43,945 nucleotides of DNA from Planctomycetota bacterium (GTDB taxonomy: Bacteria; Planctomycetota; Phycisphaerae; WQYP01). Under the pieces are notes generated by a model, which saw only the letters and a list, made by a program, of their open reading frames with translations, did not search any database and was not told where the DNA came from. A program made the position numbers and the translations under genes. This document shows, piece after piece, positions 1 to 8,724 of this stretch; within the stretch, counting starts at the first letter, position 1, and each line of letters begins with the position of its first letter. The stretch spans positions 1 through 43,945 of the forward strand of contig JAJYFE010000015.1 in assembly GCA_021785435.1 (NCBI GenBank), in the 5' to 3' direction.

Positions 1-85
1 ACGCCGCGGCTTTTCCTTTTCTGACCACTTGTCGCAGTTCCGCCCGTTCCTCGGACGTGAGCTTTATAACGTATTTCTTGGCCAT
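1..85 (-). CDS. IS630-type transposase, N-terminal fragment (runs off the window)
   Basis: Only the first 28 codons are inside the window. The peptide starts MAKKYVIKLTSEERAELRQ and continues with VVRKGKAAA. This is the usual opening of IS630-family transposases, whose N-terminus is a helix-turn-helix that binds the element ends. The ATG at 83-85 is supported by an AAGGAG ribosome-binding site 5 nt upstream on the minus strand. The DDE catalytic domain would lie left of base 1, so whether the element is intact cannot be judged. It starts about 70 bp from the break of an IS256-type transposase, suggesting one element landed in or beside the other. The family call rests on a short segment. Confidence 0.6.
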   Translation of the reverse strand, partial: MAKKYVIKLTSEERAELRQVVRKGKAAA

Positions 86-157
86 CCTTTCTCCTTGACC
101 AGTTCGACATCCTTGCCAAGGAGAAATTGTACCCGAAACTTCAAGAGTGACGGACTA

Positions 158-857
158 CTAGCCGTAAGCCGCGTAGCACAGCGGATCCACCGCGGTACGC
201 ACCACCCCGGCCACGTTGTGCCTTTTGTGGAACCAGCAGCGTTGTCGTGCTACCTGCGGATATACGACCTCCACCTCGCCGCCCACCGCCGTGCCCTCGG
301 TGGTAATCAGTCTCCGGTATACGCCCCGGTCAGACCCTACCGGCATTTCCGCGCTGCCGCCGCGTCGTGGCAATCCACCGCGGCGTACCGCGGGTTTGCA
401 GGTCAATCGCGTCCACGATCAGGCTTGGGCAGTCGTCGGCCCAAGGCCGCCGGTGAAATTCCTGCGCCTGGGCCTCCAGTTTTTTGGCCAGGCGGCGGAC
501 CAGACCAGCCGACACCGGCAACTGGATGATCCGCTCCAGCTGTTCCCCCACCCGCCGCGTGGAACTCCCACCCCACAGCATCGCAATCACCTGTTCGGAA
601 AAGGCTGCCCAGTGATCTTCCAGCTGGGCGAACCTCTGTGCAGTCCATTCCGTCTCCGAACACCGCGGCACCCGCACCGGGTCCAACGACCCCAACGCTG
701 TGGGCCAGTGCTTGCGCCGGTGGATACCCATTGCAATCATCGCGCCGTTCCATCTGCCGCTCTGGCCGACCAGCGGCCACCTATTCATCCCGCCAGAATT
801 CCATCGTCCCTTCCAACAGCTCCCGCACCAGCCAGCGTCCCTGGGTGCTCCCGGCAC
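158..857 (-). pseudogene. IS256 (Mutator-type) transposase remnant, frameshifted
   Basis: Two minus-strand reading frames together resemble part of an IS256/Mutator transposase. The upstream piece (857 down to about 330) has the family's WGGSSTRRVGEQLERI-like segment, then VSAGLVRRLAKKLE and a stretch ending in LIVDAIDLQTR, matching the region around the first DDE aspartate. The second piece (about 406 down to 158) carries QRCWFHKRHNV, matching the conserved QRC-x-VH-x2-RN motif after the second aspartate. The two are in different frames, the segment between them is scrambled, and the C-terminal third with the catalytic glutamate is absent. It cannot encode an active enzyme. No terminal inverted repeats were identified. 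Confidence 0.65.
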
Positions 858-905
858 CCTGGAATTCTTCCAGGTCCTTGATCAAACTCTACAGATCGGG
901 CACCC

Positions 906-1281
906 GGGACCCTGCAGATTCCAATTCCGACCCTAACCAACGCAGGGGCGTGTCCTCCTAAAAAGGTCAAAGACCACCCTGAGGATACGCCCTGCTCTTC
1001 CTGCCGTTCAGCTTTTTGTACACAAAAGGATACGCCACCCATACAACCAACCTGGATAGGGCTATGGCTACCTCTCATGGCCGCTTGGCGGCCCTACCTG
1101 CCGCGGCCAGCACCATGCCCGTGACGGCTTTACGCAACTCCGGCGTCAAAATGGGCCACGCGGTGGCGGCCAAGTCGTCTCACCCCGCCCTTTGCTGGCG
1201 CCTACGTCAACGTGGGTGTCAACAGAAATTTCACCTGCTTGGCGAGTCTTTGCTTGGTCGCCAGTTACGGAACCTTGTCAT
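906..1281. other. Decayed sequence between transposase and tRNA remnants
   Basis: I see no credible gene in this stretch. Open frames are short, lack ribosome-binding sites and show no recognisable motif. Given the broken transposase on the left and the tRNA fragment on the right, it is probably degenerated mobile-element or intergenic DNA; that is inference from context. From 1325 to about 1465 there is likewise nothing recognisable. Confidence 0.4.
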
Positions 1282-1324
1282 GGGATTTTAAATCCAGCGC
1301 GTCGGCCAGTGCCGCCACTCCGGC
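1282..1324 (-). pseudogene. 5' fragment of a tRNA-Leu(UAA) gene
   Basis: Read on the minus strand from 1324, the sequence begins GCCGGAG, like a 5' acceptor strand. It continues TGGCGGCACTGGCCGACGCG, the typical D-arm block of bacterial tRNA-Leu, then CTGGATTTAAAATCC, an anticodon arm whose seven-base loop TTTAAAA centres on anticodon UAA (1290-1288). After this the match stops: the 3' strand of the anticodon stem is mispaired, and no long variable arm, T-arm or CTCCGGC acceptor complement follows. It is therefore a 5' half-tRNA remnant, not a functional gene. Confidence 0.6.
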
Positions 1325-1469
1325 ACGGGTAGGCAAGATGCAGCGAATCGTCAGAAAACAACCCAACATTTTCGCGGGTTTTGCCGCACTTGCACCCTTC
1401 ACCGGCGCATCAGCCTGGTGTCCACCGGTGCGGCCCAGAGGTTCGAGATGATTTATGGCGGCGAAATCA

Positions 1470-1475
1470 TATAAT
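1470..1475 (+). promoter_or_regulatory. Candidate -10 box upstream of the ABC exporter
   Basis: A perfect TATAAT lies 40 nt before the ATG at 1516 in a locally AT-rich patch. No convincing -35 hexamer was found at 16-18 nt upstream, so the assignment rests on the -10 alone. Confidence 0.3.
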
Positions 1476-1515
1476 TCACAGTTTCAGCTCCGACCGGGAG
1501 CTTGATGCGGGGACC

Positions 1516-3675
1516 ATGACCCAACCTACCCATCCATTTTTGCGACTGCTCAAAGGCGTCTGGCCCTACCGGATGACGGTAGTGCTTTCGCTCCTGTGCG
1601 TTCTCGGCGTGAGCGTTTCCTATACCGGAGGCGTGGCGCTGCTTTATCCGGTGATGAAGATTTTCCTTAGCCCGGAGGGCATCCATGGTTGGGCCGATCA
1701 ACGCGCTGTAAAACAGCGCCTCGGATTGATGATTCTGGACCTCGGTTCCTCCGCCCAGCGGAACAGTTTATCCCTGACGATCCTGGCCACCAGCGCCGCC
1801 ACCCCCGCGCCGCTGCGCTTCTTGCCAGCGGGCGCGGCGATCAGCCGCGTGCGCATCCTCAACGCCAGGGGCACGGAGGCGGAAAGCCATACTTGGCTGG
1901 GCATGATGTCTTTGCTGGCCAAGGCGCCAGCCGGTGCTCGGGCGTGGCTTCGCGTTGCCGAGGACAGCCATTCACCGATTAAGACGATCCGCTTTGTTCT
2001 TGGGCCATCGGATTGGTCGAGTCGTTTGCTCGAAGGGGCCGTGCATTGGCTGCCGCAAGACCGCTTTGGCAGTCTGGTCTGGATTATGGGGGCGTTTATT
2101 CTTTTGGTGATTGTCGGCAGCATCTTTCGGTACTTTCAGGGCTTGTTAAGCGGCATCGTCACCGCGAAAGTGATCATCAATGTGCGGCGCAAGCTTTTCG
2201 ACCATCTGATTGACCTGCCCATTTCCTGGACATCCAGCCATGGCACGCACGATCTGGCCAGCCGCATCACCATCGACACCAACACGCTGGCCGACGGTGT
2301 GGGCACGATATTGGGCAAGGTGGTCCTGGAGCCGGCCAAAGCGGCCACCGTGATCGGGTTGGCGCTGTTGATCAACTGGAAACTTTTTTTGGGAACGCTG
2401 ATTGTGATGCTGCCGCTGGTGATCTTGATCCGCAAGCTGGGCAAGCACCTGCGGCGGGCGAGCCGCCGTCAATTGCAGGGCTGGTCGCAGGTGGTGGCGG
2501 TGAGCAATGAAGCGCTCAGCAACCTGCCGGTCGTGAAAGCCTATTCGGCGCGCGGCTATGAACGTCGGCGTTTTACCCGCGCCAATCGGGAGCTGTTCGG
2601 CTCTCTGCGCCGACTGATTCACTACCTGGCGCTGTCGCGTCCTTTGCTGGAGACGCTGGCGATCATTCTGGTAAGTATCCCCGTAATGATCGCGGCGGAT
2701 CTGGTGCTGAAAGGTTCCATCGGCAGGGAGTCGTTTTTCCAGATGCTGGTGTGCCTGGCGGCGATTCTCGAGCCGCTGCGCAAGCTGAACGATGTGAACA
2801 ACCGCATTCAAACTTCCACCGCGGCGGCGGTGCGGTGCTTTGAAATTATTGATCTGCCCGGCGAGAAGAGCTTTCGCCGGGACTTGCCGGCCTTGCCTCG
2901 TCATCGGCAAAGTGTGGAATTTCAGCACGTGGACTTTCGATACCCGAATCGGGAACAATGGGTGCTGCGGGACATTACTCTAAAGATCACCCGGGGGCAG
3001 CTCATCGCGATTGTTGGCGCCAACGGTGCCGGCAAATCAACCCTGTTGTCGCTGCTGCCGCGGTTTTATGATCCGACGCGCGGGCGAATTCTAATCGATG
3101 GGGTGGATATTACCGGTGTGTCCCTGGCCTCGCTACGCCGTCAGATCGGCCTGGTCACGCAGGATACGCTGCTGTTTTCAGACACCGTTTATAACAATAT
3201 CACCTATGGCTACCGTCAGGTCAGTCTTCGCCAGGTACTTGAGGCGGCGCGCCGCAGTTTTGCCGATGAATTCATCCAGGCTCTGCCCCAGGGCTATGAC
3301 ACTCCGGTCGGCCAGGGCGGGACCTTCCTTTCCGGTGGGCAGAAACAGCGCATCGCCATCGCCCGCGCCATTCTGCGAGATCCCGCCATTTTGTTGCTGG
3401 ATGAAGCACTCAGCCAGGCGGATGCCGAAAGCGAAGCGAAGATCTCGCTGGCCCTGCAAGACTTTATGCGCGACCGTACGAGCTTCGTGATTGCCCACCA
3501 CTTCCGAACCGTGATTCAGGCCAGTCTGATTGTCTGCCTGGAAGGGGGTTGCATCGTTGGCCGCGGGAGGCACGATGAATTGCTGGCGGAGTGCCCGGCG
3601 TACCGACGATTGTATGAAACGCAACTTCTGGGACGGCCCGAGTCGGCCGGCACCCCCGCAGCCGCACGCCCATAA
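1516..3675 (+). CDS. ABC exporter (MsbA-like) with a large extracytoplasmic insert
   Basis: A fused membrane-ATPase half-transporter of 719 aa that should work as a homodimer exporting a lipid, peptide or similar amphipath. The first membrane helix is near residues 20-45. An unusually long non-membrane segment follows (about 48-185), then the remaining helices from about residue 187. The nucleotide-binding domain has Walker A GANGAGKST (about 501), signature LSGGQKQR (about 604), Walker B ILLLDE (about 625) and an H-loop histidine in IAHHFRT (about 659). Standard MsbA-type exporters are about 580 aa with a short first loop, so the extra mass is the insert. The frame is open 45 codons further upstream, but the ATG at 1516 (weak GGGGA just before) gives a normal N-terminus. 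The substrate cannot be told from the sequence, and no obvious partner gene is adjacent. Confidence 0.85.
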   Translation: MTQPTHPFLRLLKGVWPYRMTVVLSLLCVLGVSVSYTGGVALLYPVMKIFLSPEGIHGWADQRAVKQRLGLMILDLGSSAQRNSLSLTILATSAATPAPLRFLPAGAAISRVRILNARGTEAESHTWLGMMSLLAKAPAGARAWLRVAEDSHSPIKTIRFVLGPSDWSSRLLEGAVHWLPQDRFGSLVWIMGAFILLVIVGSIFRYFQGLLSGIVTAKVIINVRRKLFDHLIDLPISWTSSHGTHDLASRITIDTNTLADGVGTILGKVVLEPAKAATVIGLALLINWKLFLGTLIVMLPLVILIRKLGKHLRRASRRQLQGWSQVVAVSNEALSNLPVVKAYSARGYERRRFTRANRELFGSLRRLIHYLALSRPLLETLAIILVSIPVMIAADLVLKGSIGRESFFQMLVCLAAILEPLRKLNDVNNRIQTSTAAAVRCFEIIDLPGEKSFRRDLPALPRHRQSVEFQHVDFRYPNREQWVLRDITLKITRGQLIAIVGANGAGKSTLLSLLPRFYDPTRGRILIDGVDITGVSLASLRRQIGLVTQDTLLFSDTVYNNITYGYRQVSLRQVLEAARRSFADEFIQALPQGYDTPVGQGGTFLSGGQKQRIAIARAILRDPAILLLDEALSQADAESEAKISLALQDFMRDRTSFVIAHHFRTVIQASLIVCLEGGCIVGRGRHDELLAECPAYRRLYETQLLGRPESAGTPAAARP

Positions 3676-3717
3676 ATCGGTTCGCGCCCAAGTCTAAGGG
3701 GCGGCGGTTGTGGATGA

Positions 3718-4113
<396 letters not shown>

Positions 4114-4116
4114 CCT

Positions 4117-4163
4117 CCTAAATTCCACCTTAACACTATCCTTGCAGGTGGATTCGTTTTAGG
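4117..4163. repeat. Nested imperfect inverted repeat
   Basis: CCTAAA (4117) pairs with TTTAGG (ending 4163), and inside it TCCACCT (4124-4130) pairs with AGGTGGA (4146-4152), with a small asymmetric internal loop between the two helices. It sits exactly where the broken reductase frame ends. There is no T-tract on either side, so it is not a classical terminator; it may be an element end. Confidence 0.35.
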
Positions 4164-4408
4164 GGGAAGGTCACCAGGGTTTATTCGCATCGGTGATAGG
4201 GGCATCACCGGCTACGAGACACCGGTGGCACGAACCACAAGCAGGGCACGCATCGGAGCTATACGCGAACGACGGCTATACCGCCATCTCTGTCCCCATG
4301 GCTGCTGCCATCGCGCCGGGTCCTGTCGCGCACACGGGATACCCCGGAGGCGCATCCATGCGTCATGCACCCGGTGGGACCGACGGCGTGCCGGTGGCCG
4401 GTGCTGGT

Positions 4409-4414
4409 TATAAT
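4409..4414 (+). promoter_or_regulatory. Candidate -10 box for the desaturase fusion gene
   Basis: A perfect TATAAT 66 nt upstream of the ATG at 4481. The -35 region is unconvincing. The rest of the gap (4164-4408) contains an open frame in phase with the gene but nothing family-like, so I treat it as leader or intergenic DNA. Confidence 0.35.
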
Positions 4415-4480
4415 AAAGCAGGGCGAAGGGGTCGGTCATCCACCCGCGCCTGGCATGATGGTGATAGGAGAACTGCTGCC

Positions 4481-6763
4481 ATGAGTTCGGTCGCCGCGGC
4501 TCCCAAGCCGCCGGAACTTCGTCTAAGTGATTACAGCCTGGTCGGAAAGGATTCGGCGCTGGCCATCGAACGGGGCTTGGCCGGAGCCGCCTGGTATACC
4601 TCGCCCGTCGACAAAACGATCATGCGCCAGTTGCTGCAGCGCCGCAACGGCCCGGCACTCCGCGATACCCTGCTCTGGTTCGGCCTGCTTATCACCGCGG
4701 GGGGCTGTGGGTATCTGCTCTGGGGCACGTGGTGGGCGATTCTTCCCTTTGCTATTTACGGCGTGATTTATGCGTCCACCTCCGATTCGCGCTGGCACGA
4801 ATCCAGCCACGGCACAGCGTTCAAAACCGATTGGATGAACAACGCCCTGTACGAAATCGCCTCATTCATGGTGCTGCGCGAATCCACGCCCTGGCGCTGG
4901 AGTCATACGCGCCACCACAGCGACACGATTATCGTCGGGCGGGATCCTGAAATCGCGGTTCCCCGTCCGCCCGATCTGAAAGCCATTATTCTGGGCTTTT
5001 TTGGCCTGAGCGTCCTGCCCCGCTATTGGCGCAAAGTGGCGCTGCATTGCGTGGGAAAACTAACTCCGGAAGAATGGACCTACATTCCTCCACAAGAGCA
5101 TCGGAAGGTGTTTATCAAGGCTCGAATTTACGTTTTGATCTACGCCGTTGTGATCGGTTTGGTAATCTACAGCGGCTCGCTTCTGCCCCTGATGTACATC
5201 GGCCTGCCGAATATCTACGGGGCCTGGCTGATGCCCGTTTACGGCTTGACGCAACACGCGGGGCTGGCGGAAAACGTGCTGGACCACCGTCTTAATTGCC
5301 GCACGGTTTATATGAACCCGGGGAATCGATATCTGTACTGGAACATGGGATACCATGTGGAACACCACATGTTTCCGCTGGTGCCCTATCATGCCTTGCC
5401 GCGTCTGCATAAGCTGGTCCAAGCGGACATGCCCGAGCCGTACCGGGGACTCGTGGCGGCGTGGCGGGAAATTATTCCCGCGATTCTCCGCCAAGTCCGG
5501 GATCCGGCCTACTATGTGCGGCGCCAGATTCCGACCCCCACCGATCGCGCCCTGGCGCCTTCCACCGCGGCGGTCCTCACCGCGCCGTCCCGCCAGCCAG
5601 TGTCCGGCTGGCTTGAAGTCTGCGCCGCCGAACAGATCGGCCGGGAAGATGTGGTCCGCTTTGACCATGACCAAAAATCCTACGCCCTCTACCGCACCGC
5701 CGATGATCGCTATTTCGCCACCGATGGATTTTGTACCCATGGCAACGCCCATCTCGCGGACGGCATGGTCAAGGGCTGTCTGATCGAATGTCCCAAACAC
5801 AATGGCCGTTTCGATATCACCAATGGCGCGCCGCGGCGCGCCCCGGTATGTGTGCCGCTGCAAACGTACCCCGTGCGGCGGGACCACGGAAAACTATTCC
5901 TGCAGCTCCGCGCTGCCGCGGCGGAGACCACCTACGGCTTGCGGGTGGTCCGTAACGACAACGTCGCCACCTATATCAAGGAATTAGTCCTCGTGCCCGA
6001 AGAGTCCTCACCCCCGCTGCGTTACCGTCCGGGTGATTACCTGAAGTTCAACATTCCCGCTTACGCCGAAATGACCTTGAGCAGCGTGGCGGTCCGGGAG
6101 CCGTATGCGACCACGTGGAAACTCCATCACGTGTTCGATGGCAAGGCCCGGAATCCTTCGCCGCTGCGCCGCAACTATTCCCTGGCCAGCAACCCGGCCC
6201 GCGAATCGCAACTGCGCTTCAATGTGCGAATCGCCACACCGCCGCGCGGCCAGGCTTGCCTTGCTGGAACGGGTTCCGCCTACCTGTTCAACCTGAAACC
6301 GGGCGATCGCGTGACGGCCGTCGGACCCTTTGGCCAATTCCATATCCAACCGACGCAGCGGGAAATGGTCTACCTTGGCGGCGGTTCCGGCATGGCGCCG
6401 CTGCGGTCTCATATCTCCTATTTATTTGAAACGTTGAATACGCAGCGCCGGGTTAGTTTCTGGTATGGGGCCAGGGCGCGGCGGGAATTGTTCTATCAGG
6501 ATTACTTTGAGGACTTGGCCGCCCGCCACCGCAATTTCCATTTCCAGGTGGCTTTATCCGAGCCGGAACCGGAAGACCAGTGGACCTCCCACACCGGCTT
6601 GATCCAGGAAGTGCTGCGGGAGCAGTATCTGCAAAAGCATCCGGATCTGGCTACGGTCGAATTTTATCTGTGTGGTCCGCGGGCCATGATCCAAGCCAGC
6701 CTGGAAATGCTCGCCACCTGCTCGGTTCCGCCGGACCAGATTTTCTACGACGAGTTCAGTTGA
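4481..6763 (+). CDS. Desaturase-Rieske ferredoxin-flavin reductase fusion (MocD/MocE/NqrF-like)
   Basis: A 760-aa protein that appears to carry an entire electron-transfer chain. Residues 1-370 are a membrane fatty-acid-desaturase domain with the three di-iron histidine boxes HESSH (106-110), HTRHH (142-146) and HVEHH (292-296), plus QHAGLAENVLDHR (259), as in MocD-type enzymes. Residues 375-476 are a Rieske-type ferredoxin of the MocE kind, with ligands C418-x-H420 and C437-x2-H440. Residues 484-760 resemble the FAD/NAD domains of NqrF: RNYSLAS (564), GGGSGMAPLRSH (633), FWYGAR (660), CGP (731) and a C-terminal FYDEF. Predicted flow is NAD(P)H to FAD to 2Fe-2S to di-iron to substrate at the membrane. 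AGGAG at 4466-4470 supports the ATG. MocD and MocE are known from rhizopine catabolism, but the substrate here is unknown. No frameshift is seen. Confidence 0.88.
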   Translation: MSSVAAAPKPPELRLSDYSLVGKDSALAIERGLAGAAWYTSPVDKTIMRQLLQRRNGPALRDTLLWFGLLITAGGCGYLLWGTWWAILPFAIYGVIYASTSDSRWHESSHGTAFKTDWMNNALYEIASFMVLRESTPWRWSHTRHHSDTIIVGRDPEIAVPRPPDLKAIILGFFGLSVLPRYWRKVALHCVGKLTPEEWTYIPPQEHRKVFIKARIYVLIYAVVIGLVIYSGSLLPLMYIGLPNIYGAWLMPVYGLTQHAGLAENVLDHRLNCRTVYMNPGNRYLYWNMGYHVEHHMFPLVPYHALPRLHKLVQADMPEPYRGLVAAWREIIPAILRQVRDPAYYVRRQIPTPTDRALAPSTAAVLTAPSRQPVSGWLEVCAAEQIGREDVVRFDHDQKSYALYRTADDRYFATDGFCTHGNAHLADGMVKGCLIECPKHNGRFDITNGAPRRAPVCVPLQTYPVRRDHGKLFLQLRAAAAETTYGLRVVRNDNVATYIKELVLVPEESSPPLRYRPGDYLKFNIPAYAEMTLSSVAVREPYATTWKLHHVFDGKARNPSPLRRNYSLASNPARESQLRFNVRIATPPRGQACLAGTGSAYLFNLKPGDRVTAVGPFGQFHIQPTQREMVYLGGGSGMAPLRSHISYLFETLNTQRRVSFWYGARARRELFYQDYFEDLAARHRNFHFQVALSEPEPEDQWTSHTGLIQEVLREQYLQKHPDLATVEFYLCGPRAMIQASLEMLATCSVPPDQIFYDEFS

Positions 6764-6805
6764 AAATAAAATTAGCCGCTGCCACGAGGCCAGTCGGCAG
6801 CGGCT
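6764..6805 (-). terminator. Rho-independent terminator of the recombinase gene
   Basis: A perfect 10-bp stem, AGCCGCTGCC (6774-6783) with GGCAGCGGCT (6796-6805), and a 12-nt loop. Reading leftwards on the minus strand it is followed by AATTTTATTT, the expected U-tract, about 40 nt after the recombinase stop. The plus-strand side has no T-tract, so it should stop mainly minus-strand transcription. Confidence 0.75.
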
Positions 6806-6843
6806 GGGGAGAGCGGGCGGGTGCGCTGGATGAATCTTTTCGG

Positions 6844-7908
6844 TTAAGAGGCATGGGCGCGGGGGTGGGCCTGGTCGTACGCTTCGCGCAGGCGCGGCGT
6901 GGTCAGGTGCGTGTAAATCTGAGTGGTGTTCAAGCTCTGATGGCCCAGCAATTCCTGCACCGCCCGTAAATCCGCGCCGTGGTTGAGCATATGGGTAGCA
7001 AAGCTGTGCCGCAAAGTATGCGGGCTGATGTCAGCGTCCAAGTTCGCTTGGCGCAGATATTGGTCGAGTTTGCGGCGCACCGAGCGGGCGCTTAGACGGC
7101 GACCATGTTTGTTAAGAAACAACGCGGTTTCAGCCGGGTTTGCGGTCGCGATCGGGCCGCGGAGCGCCAAATATTTTCGCAATGCCGCCAGAGCGGTCTG
7201 ACCAATCGGGGTTAAGCGCTCCTTGCGGCCCTTGCCGCGCACGCGAACCACCGCGCTGACAAAATCCACATCCGGCAGGTTCATGCCCACCAATTCCCCC
7301 ACCCGCAGCCCGCTGGAGTAGATTACTTCCAGCATGGCCCTGTCCCGGGCGCCGAGTACATGCGTATCGCACGGAGTTCGCAGCAGTTCGTTAACCTGCT
7401 GCTCCGTCATAAATTTGGGAAGACGTTTATCCAACTTGGGGGTGCGAATCGTAAGCATCGGGTTGGCCGAACTAAGCCCGCGCCGATTCAAAAATTTGAA
7501 ATAGCTGCGCAGCGTGGCGAGTTTGCGGGCCACGGTCGTTTTCGAATAGTGCCGCGTATGCATGAATCCCAGAAAGTCACGCACCGCTTCGGGGCTGGCG
7601 CGGAGCAAAAGCCGGTCCATCTCCCGCGGGTCTGGTGGGGGCGGTGGCGCGGCCGAACGGGGGTTCGCATGTGCCGTCAGCGCGGGGGTGCTACTTCCGT
7701 TGACAACGATCGCTTTCGCATGTTGGTTCGGGTCTGCTGCTGCGGCCAGCGATTGTGCGGAGCCGCTTTCCTTCATGGCCAGAAAACATCCGAATTGGTG
7801 TAAGTCAGCACCGTAGCAATGGTGGGTGTAGGCTGAGAACTGTCTCTCAAATCGCAGGTGATCTAAGAAGGCCTGGGCGCTGGGAGGAAGTATCATCGTA
7901 TTCCTCAT
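6844..7908 (-). CDS. Tyrosine recombinase, XerC/XerD-like, with an N-terminal insert
   Basis: A site-specific recombinase of about 354 aa. All catalytic residues are visible: R202 in SSGLRVGELVG, the beta-hairpin Lys in RGKGRKERL (about 226), H297 and R300 in HTLRHSFATHM, H323 in LGHQSLN and the nucleophile Y332 in TTQIYTHL. Xer proteins are usually about 300 aa. The extra length is a low-complexity Ala/Pro-rich stretch around residues 47-97, inside the N-terminal core-binding domain, which then resumes. The ATG at 7908 has GGAGG about 10 nt upstream; a GTG at 7920 and an ATG at 7896 are alternatives. It may be the housekeeping dimer-resolution recombinase or belong to an element. Nearby genes do not look like an integron or phage, which favours the former. 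Confidence 0.88.
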   Translation of the reverse strand: MRNTMILPPSAQAFLDHLRFERQFSAYTHHCYGADLHQFGCFLAMKESGSAQSLAAAADPNQHAKAIVVNGSSTPALTAHANPRSAAPPPPPDPREMDRLLLRASPEAVRDFLGFMHTRHYSKTTVARKLATLRSYFKFLNRRGLSSANPMLTIRTPKLDKRLPKFMTEQQVNELLRTPCDTHVLGARDRAMLEVIYSSGLRVGELVGMNLPDVDFVSAVVRVRGKGRKERLTPIGQTALAALRKYLALRGPIATANPAETALFLNKHGRRLSARSVRRKLDQYLRQANLDADISPHTLRHSFATHMLNHGADLRAVQELLGHQSLNTTQIYTHLTTPRLREAYDQAHPRAHAS

Positions 7909-7983
7909 GCCGCCTGCCACCTCCGCAGTTGGGTGGAGACTTACCTATTTATCGGCCGCTTTTTGAAAAAACGTGAATCGAGT

Positions 7984-8469
7984 TCAGACCGCCGGCCAAC
8001 CCTGCACACGCCGCCAGGCGGACAATTGGCCGGCGTGATACGTTTCGTGCCAGACGCAGTAGAAGAGCAGATGGTGGCCCAACGTGGGAAACCGCGCCCG
8101 CCGATTTGGATCCGGGTGCGGCTTGTTCAAATCTTCAGCCCGGAGCGCCTTGATCCGGGCCAGGATCTGTGGGTGCACATCCGCCATCCGCTCCAGATAA
8201 AACAGCTTGGATTTGTAGCGGGTGGCTTCCGCCGTGGGGGTGCTGCCGCCGCCATAGATTTCCTTCCAGTTCGGCTCGAGCTGCGGCGCCTGACCGCCCA
8301 GAAAATTCAGCACGCCGCAATCGACGCCGAGCAGATGTCCCAGTACCCAGGCCGCATGATTCGTCTGCGGCGCCGGCTGCCGCGTCATCTGGGCCTCGGA
8401 AAGATCGTTCACGAGTTTCAGCGTCTGATTACGCGTATGCTGAATCGTTGCTACCAGGGCATTATTCAT
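7984..8469 (-). CDS. DinB-like putative metal-binding hydrolase/transferase
   Basis: A 161-aa protein of the DinB/YfiT-like four-helix-bundle superfamily. The supporting features are a first-helix block ending in HAAWVLGHLLGVD and a late CVWHETYHAGQLSAWRR, which supply the His residues that bind a divalent metal in this fold. Relatives include thiol-dependent transferases and stress proteins of unknown substrate, so no specific reaction is claimed. The ATG at 8467-8469 is preceded by AAGGAG 6 nt away. It is transcribed in the same direction as the recombinase but is about 75 nt from it. Confidence 0.75.
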   Translation of the reverse strand: MNNALVATIQHTRNQTLKLVNDLSEAQMTRQPAPQTNHAAWVLGHLLGVDCGVLNFLGGQAPQLEPNWKEIYGGGSTPTAEATRYKSKLFYLERMADVHPQILARIKALRAEDLNKPHPDPNRRARFPTLGHHLLFYCVWHETYHAGQLSAWRRVQGWPAV

Positions 8470-8586
8470 GACCAACTCCTTACCAACACCTCTTCATTCC
8501 GGCGCTGATCGCGCACCGTTTCTCCTACGTTAAACATCCAGTATAGCCGTCGCTGCCCCTGCCGCCAAGGCTTCCGACAGCCGGCC

Positions 8587-8724
8587 TTCTTTTAGGGTGT
8601 GGCCGGATTTCGCAGGAAGGACATACCCACGGGCGGCATCAATGCCGCCGCGAAGGCGTTGGGGGCTTAGAGCTATCGTTGCGGGTCGGCGTTCGCCAAA
8701 AAATGCGGCCACACCCTCCTTTTA
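8587..8724. mobile_element. MITE-like element with 16-bp terminal inverted repeats
   Basis: GGGTGTGGCCGGATTT (8595-8610) is the inverse of AAATGCGGCCACACCC (8701-8716) with one mismatch, enclosing about 90 bp. The flanks TTCTTTTA (8587-8594) and TCCTTTTA (8717-8724) match at 7 of 8 positions, as a target-site duplication would. Inside is a short palindrome, GGCGGCATCAATGCCGCC. No transposase is encoded. The rest of the gap 8470-8943 shows only a fragment of the dispersed GGTCGCC repeat near 8820 and no gene. Confidence 0.5.

Noticed and set aside
216..881. Long plus-strand open frames over the left end
   Set aside because: They are the complement of the IS256-type transposase remnant, with no ribosome-binding site and a composition typical of a GC-rich shadow frame.
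2146..2958. Minus-strand frame of 270 codons in the ABC exporter
   Set aside because: Antisense shadow of the membrane and ATPase domains, with His/Arg/Gln-rich low-complexity content.
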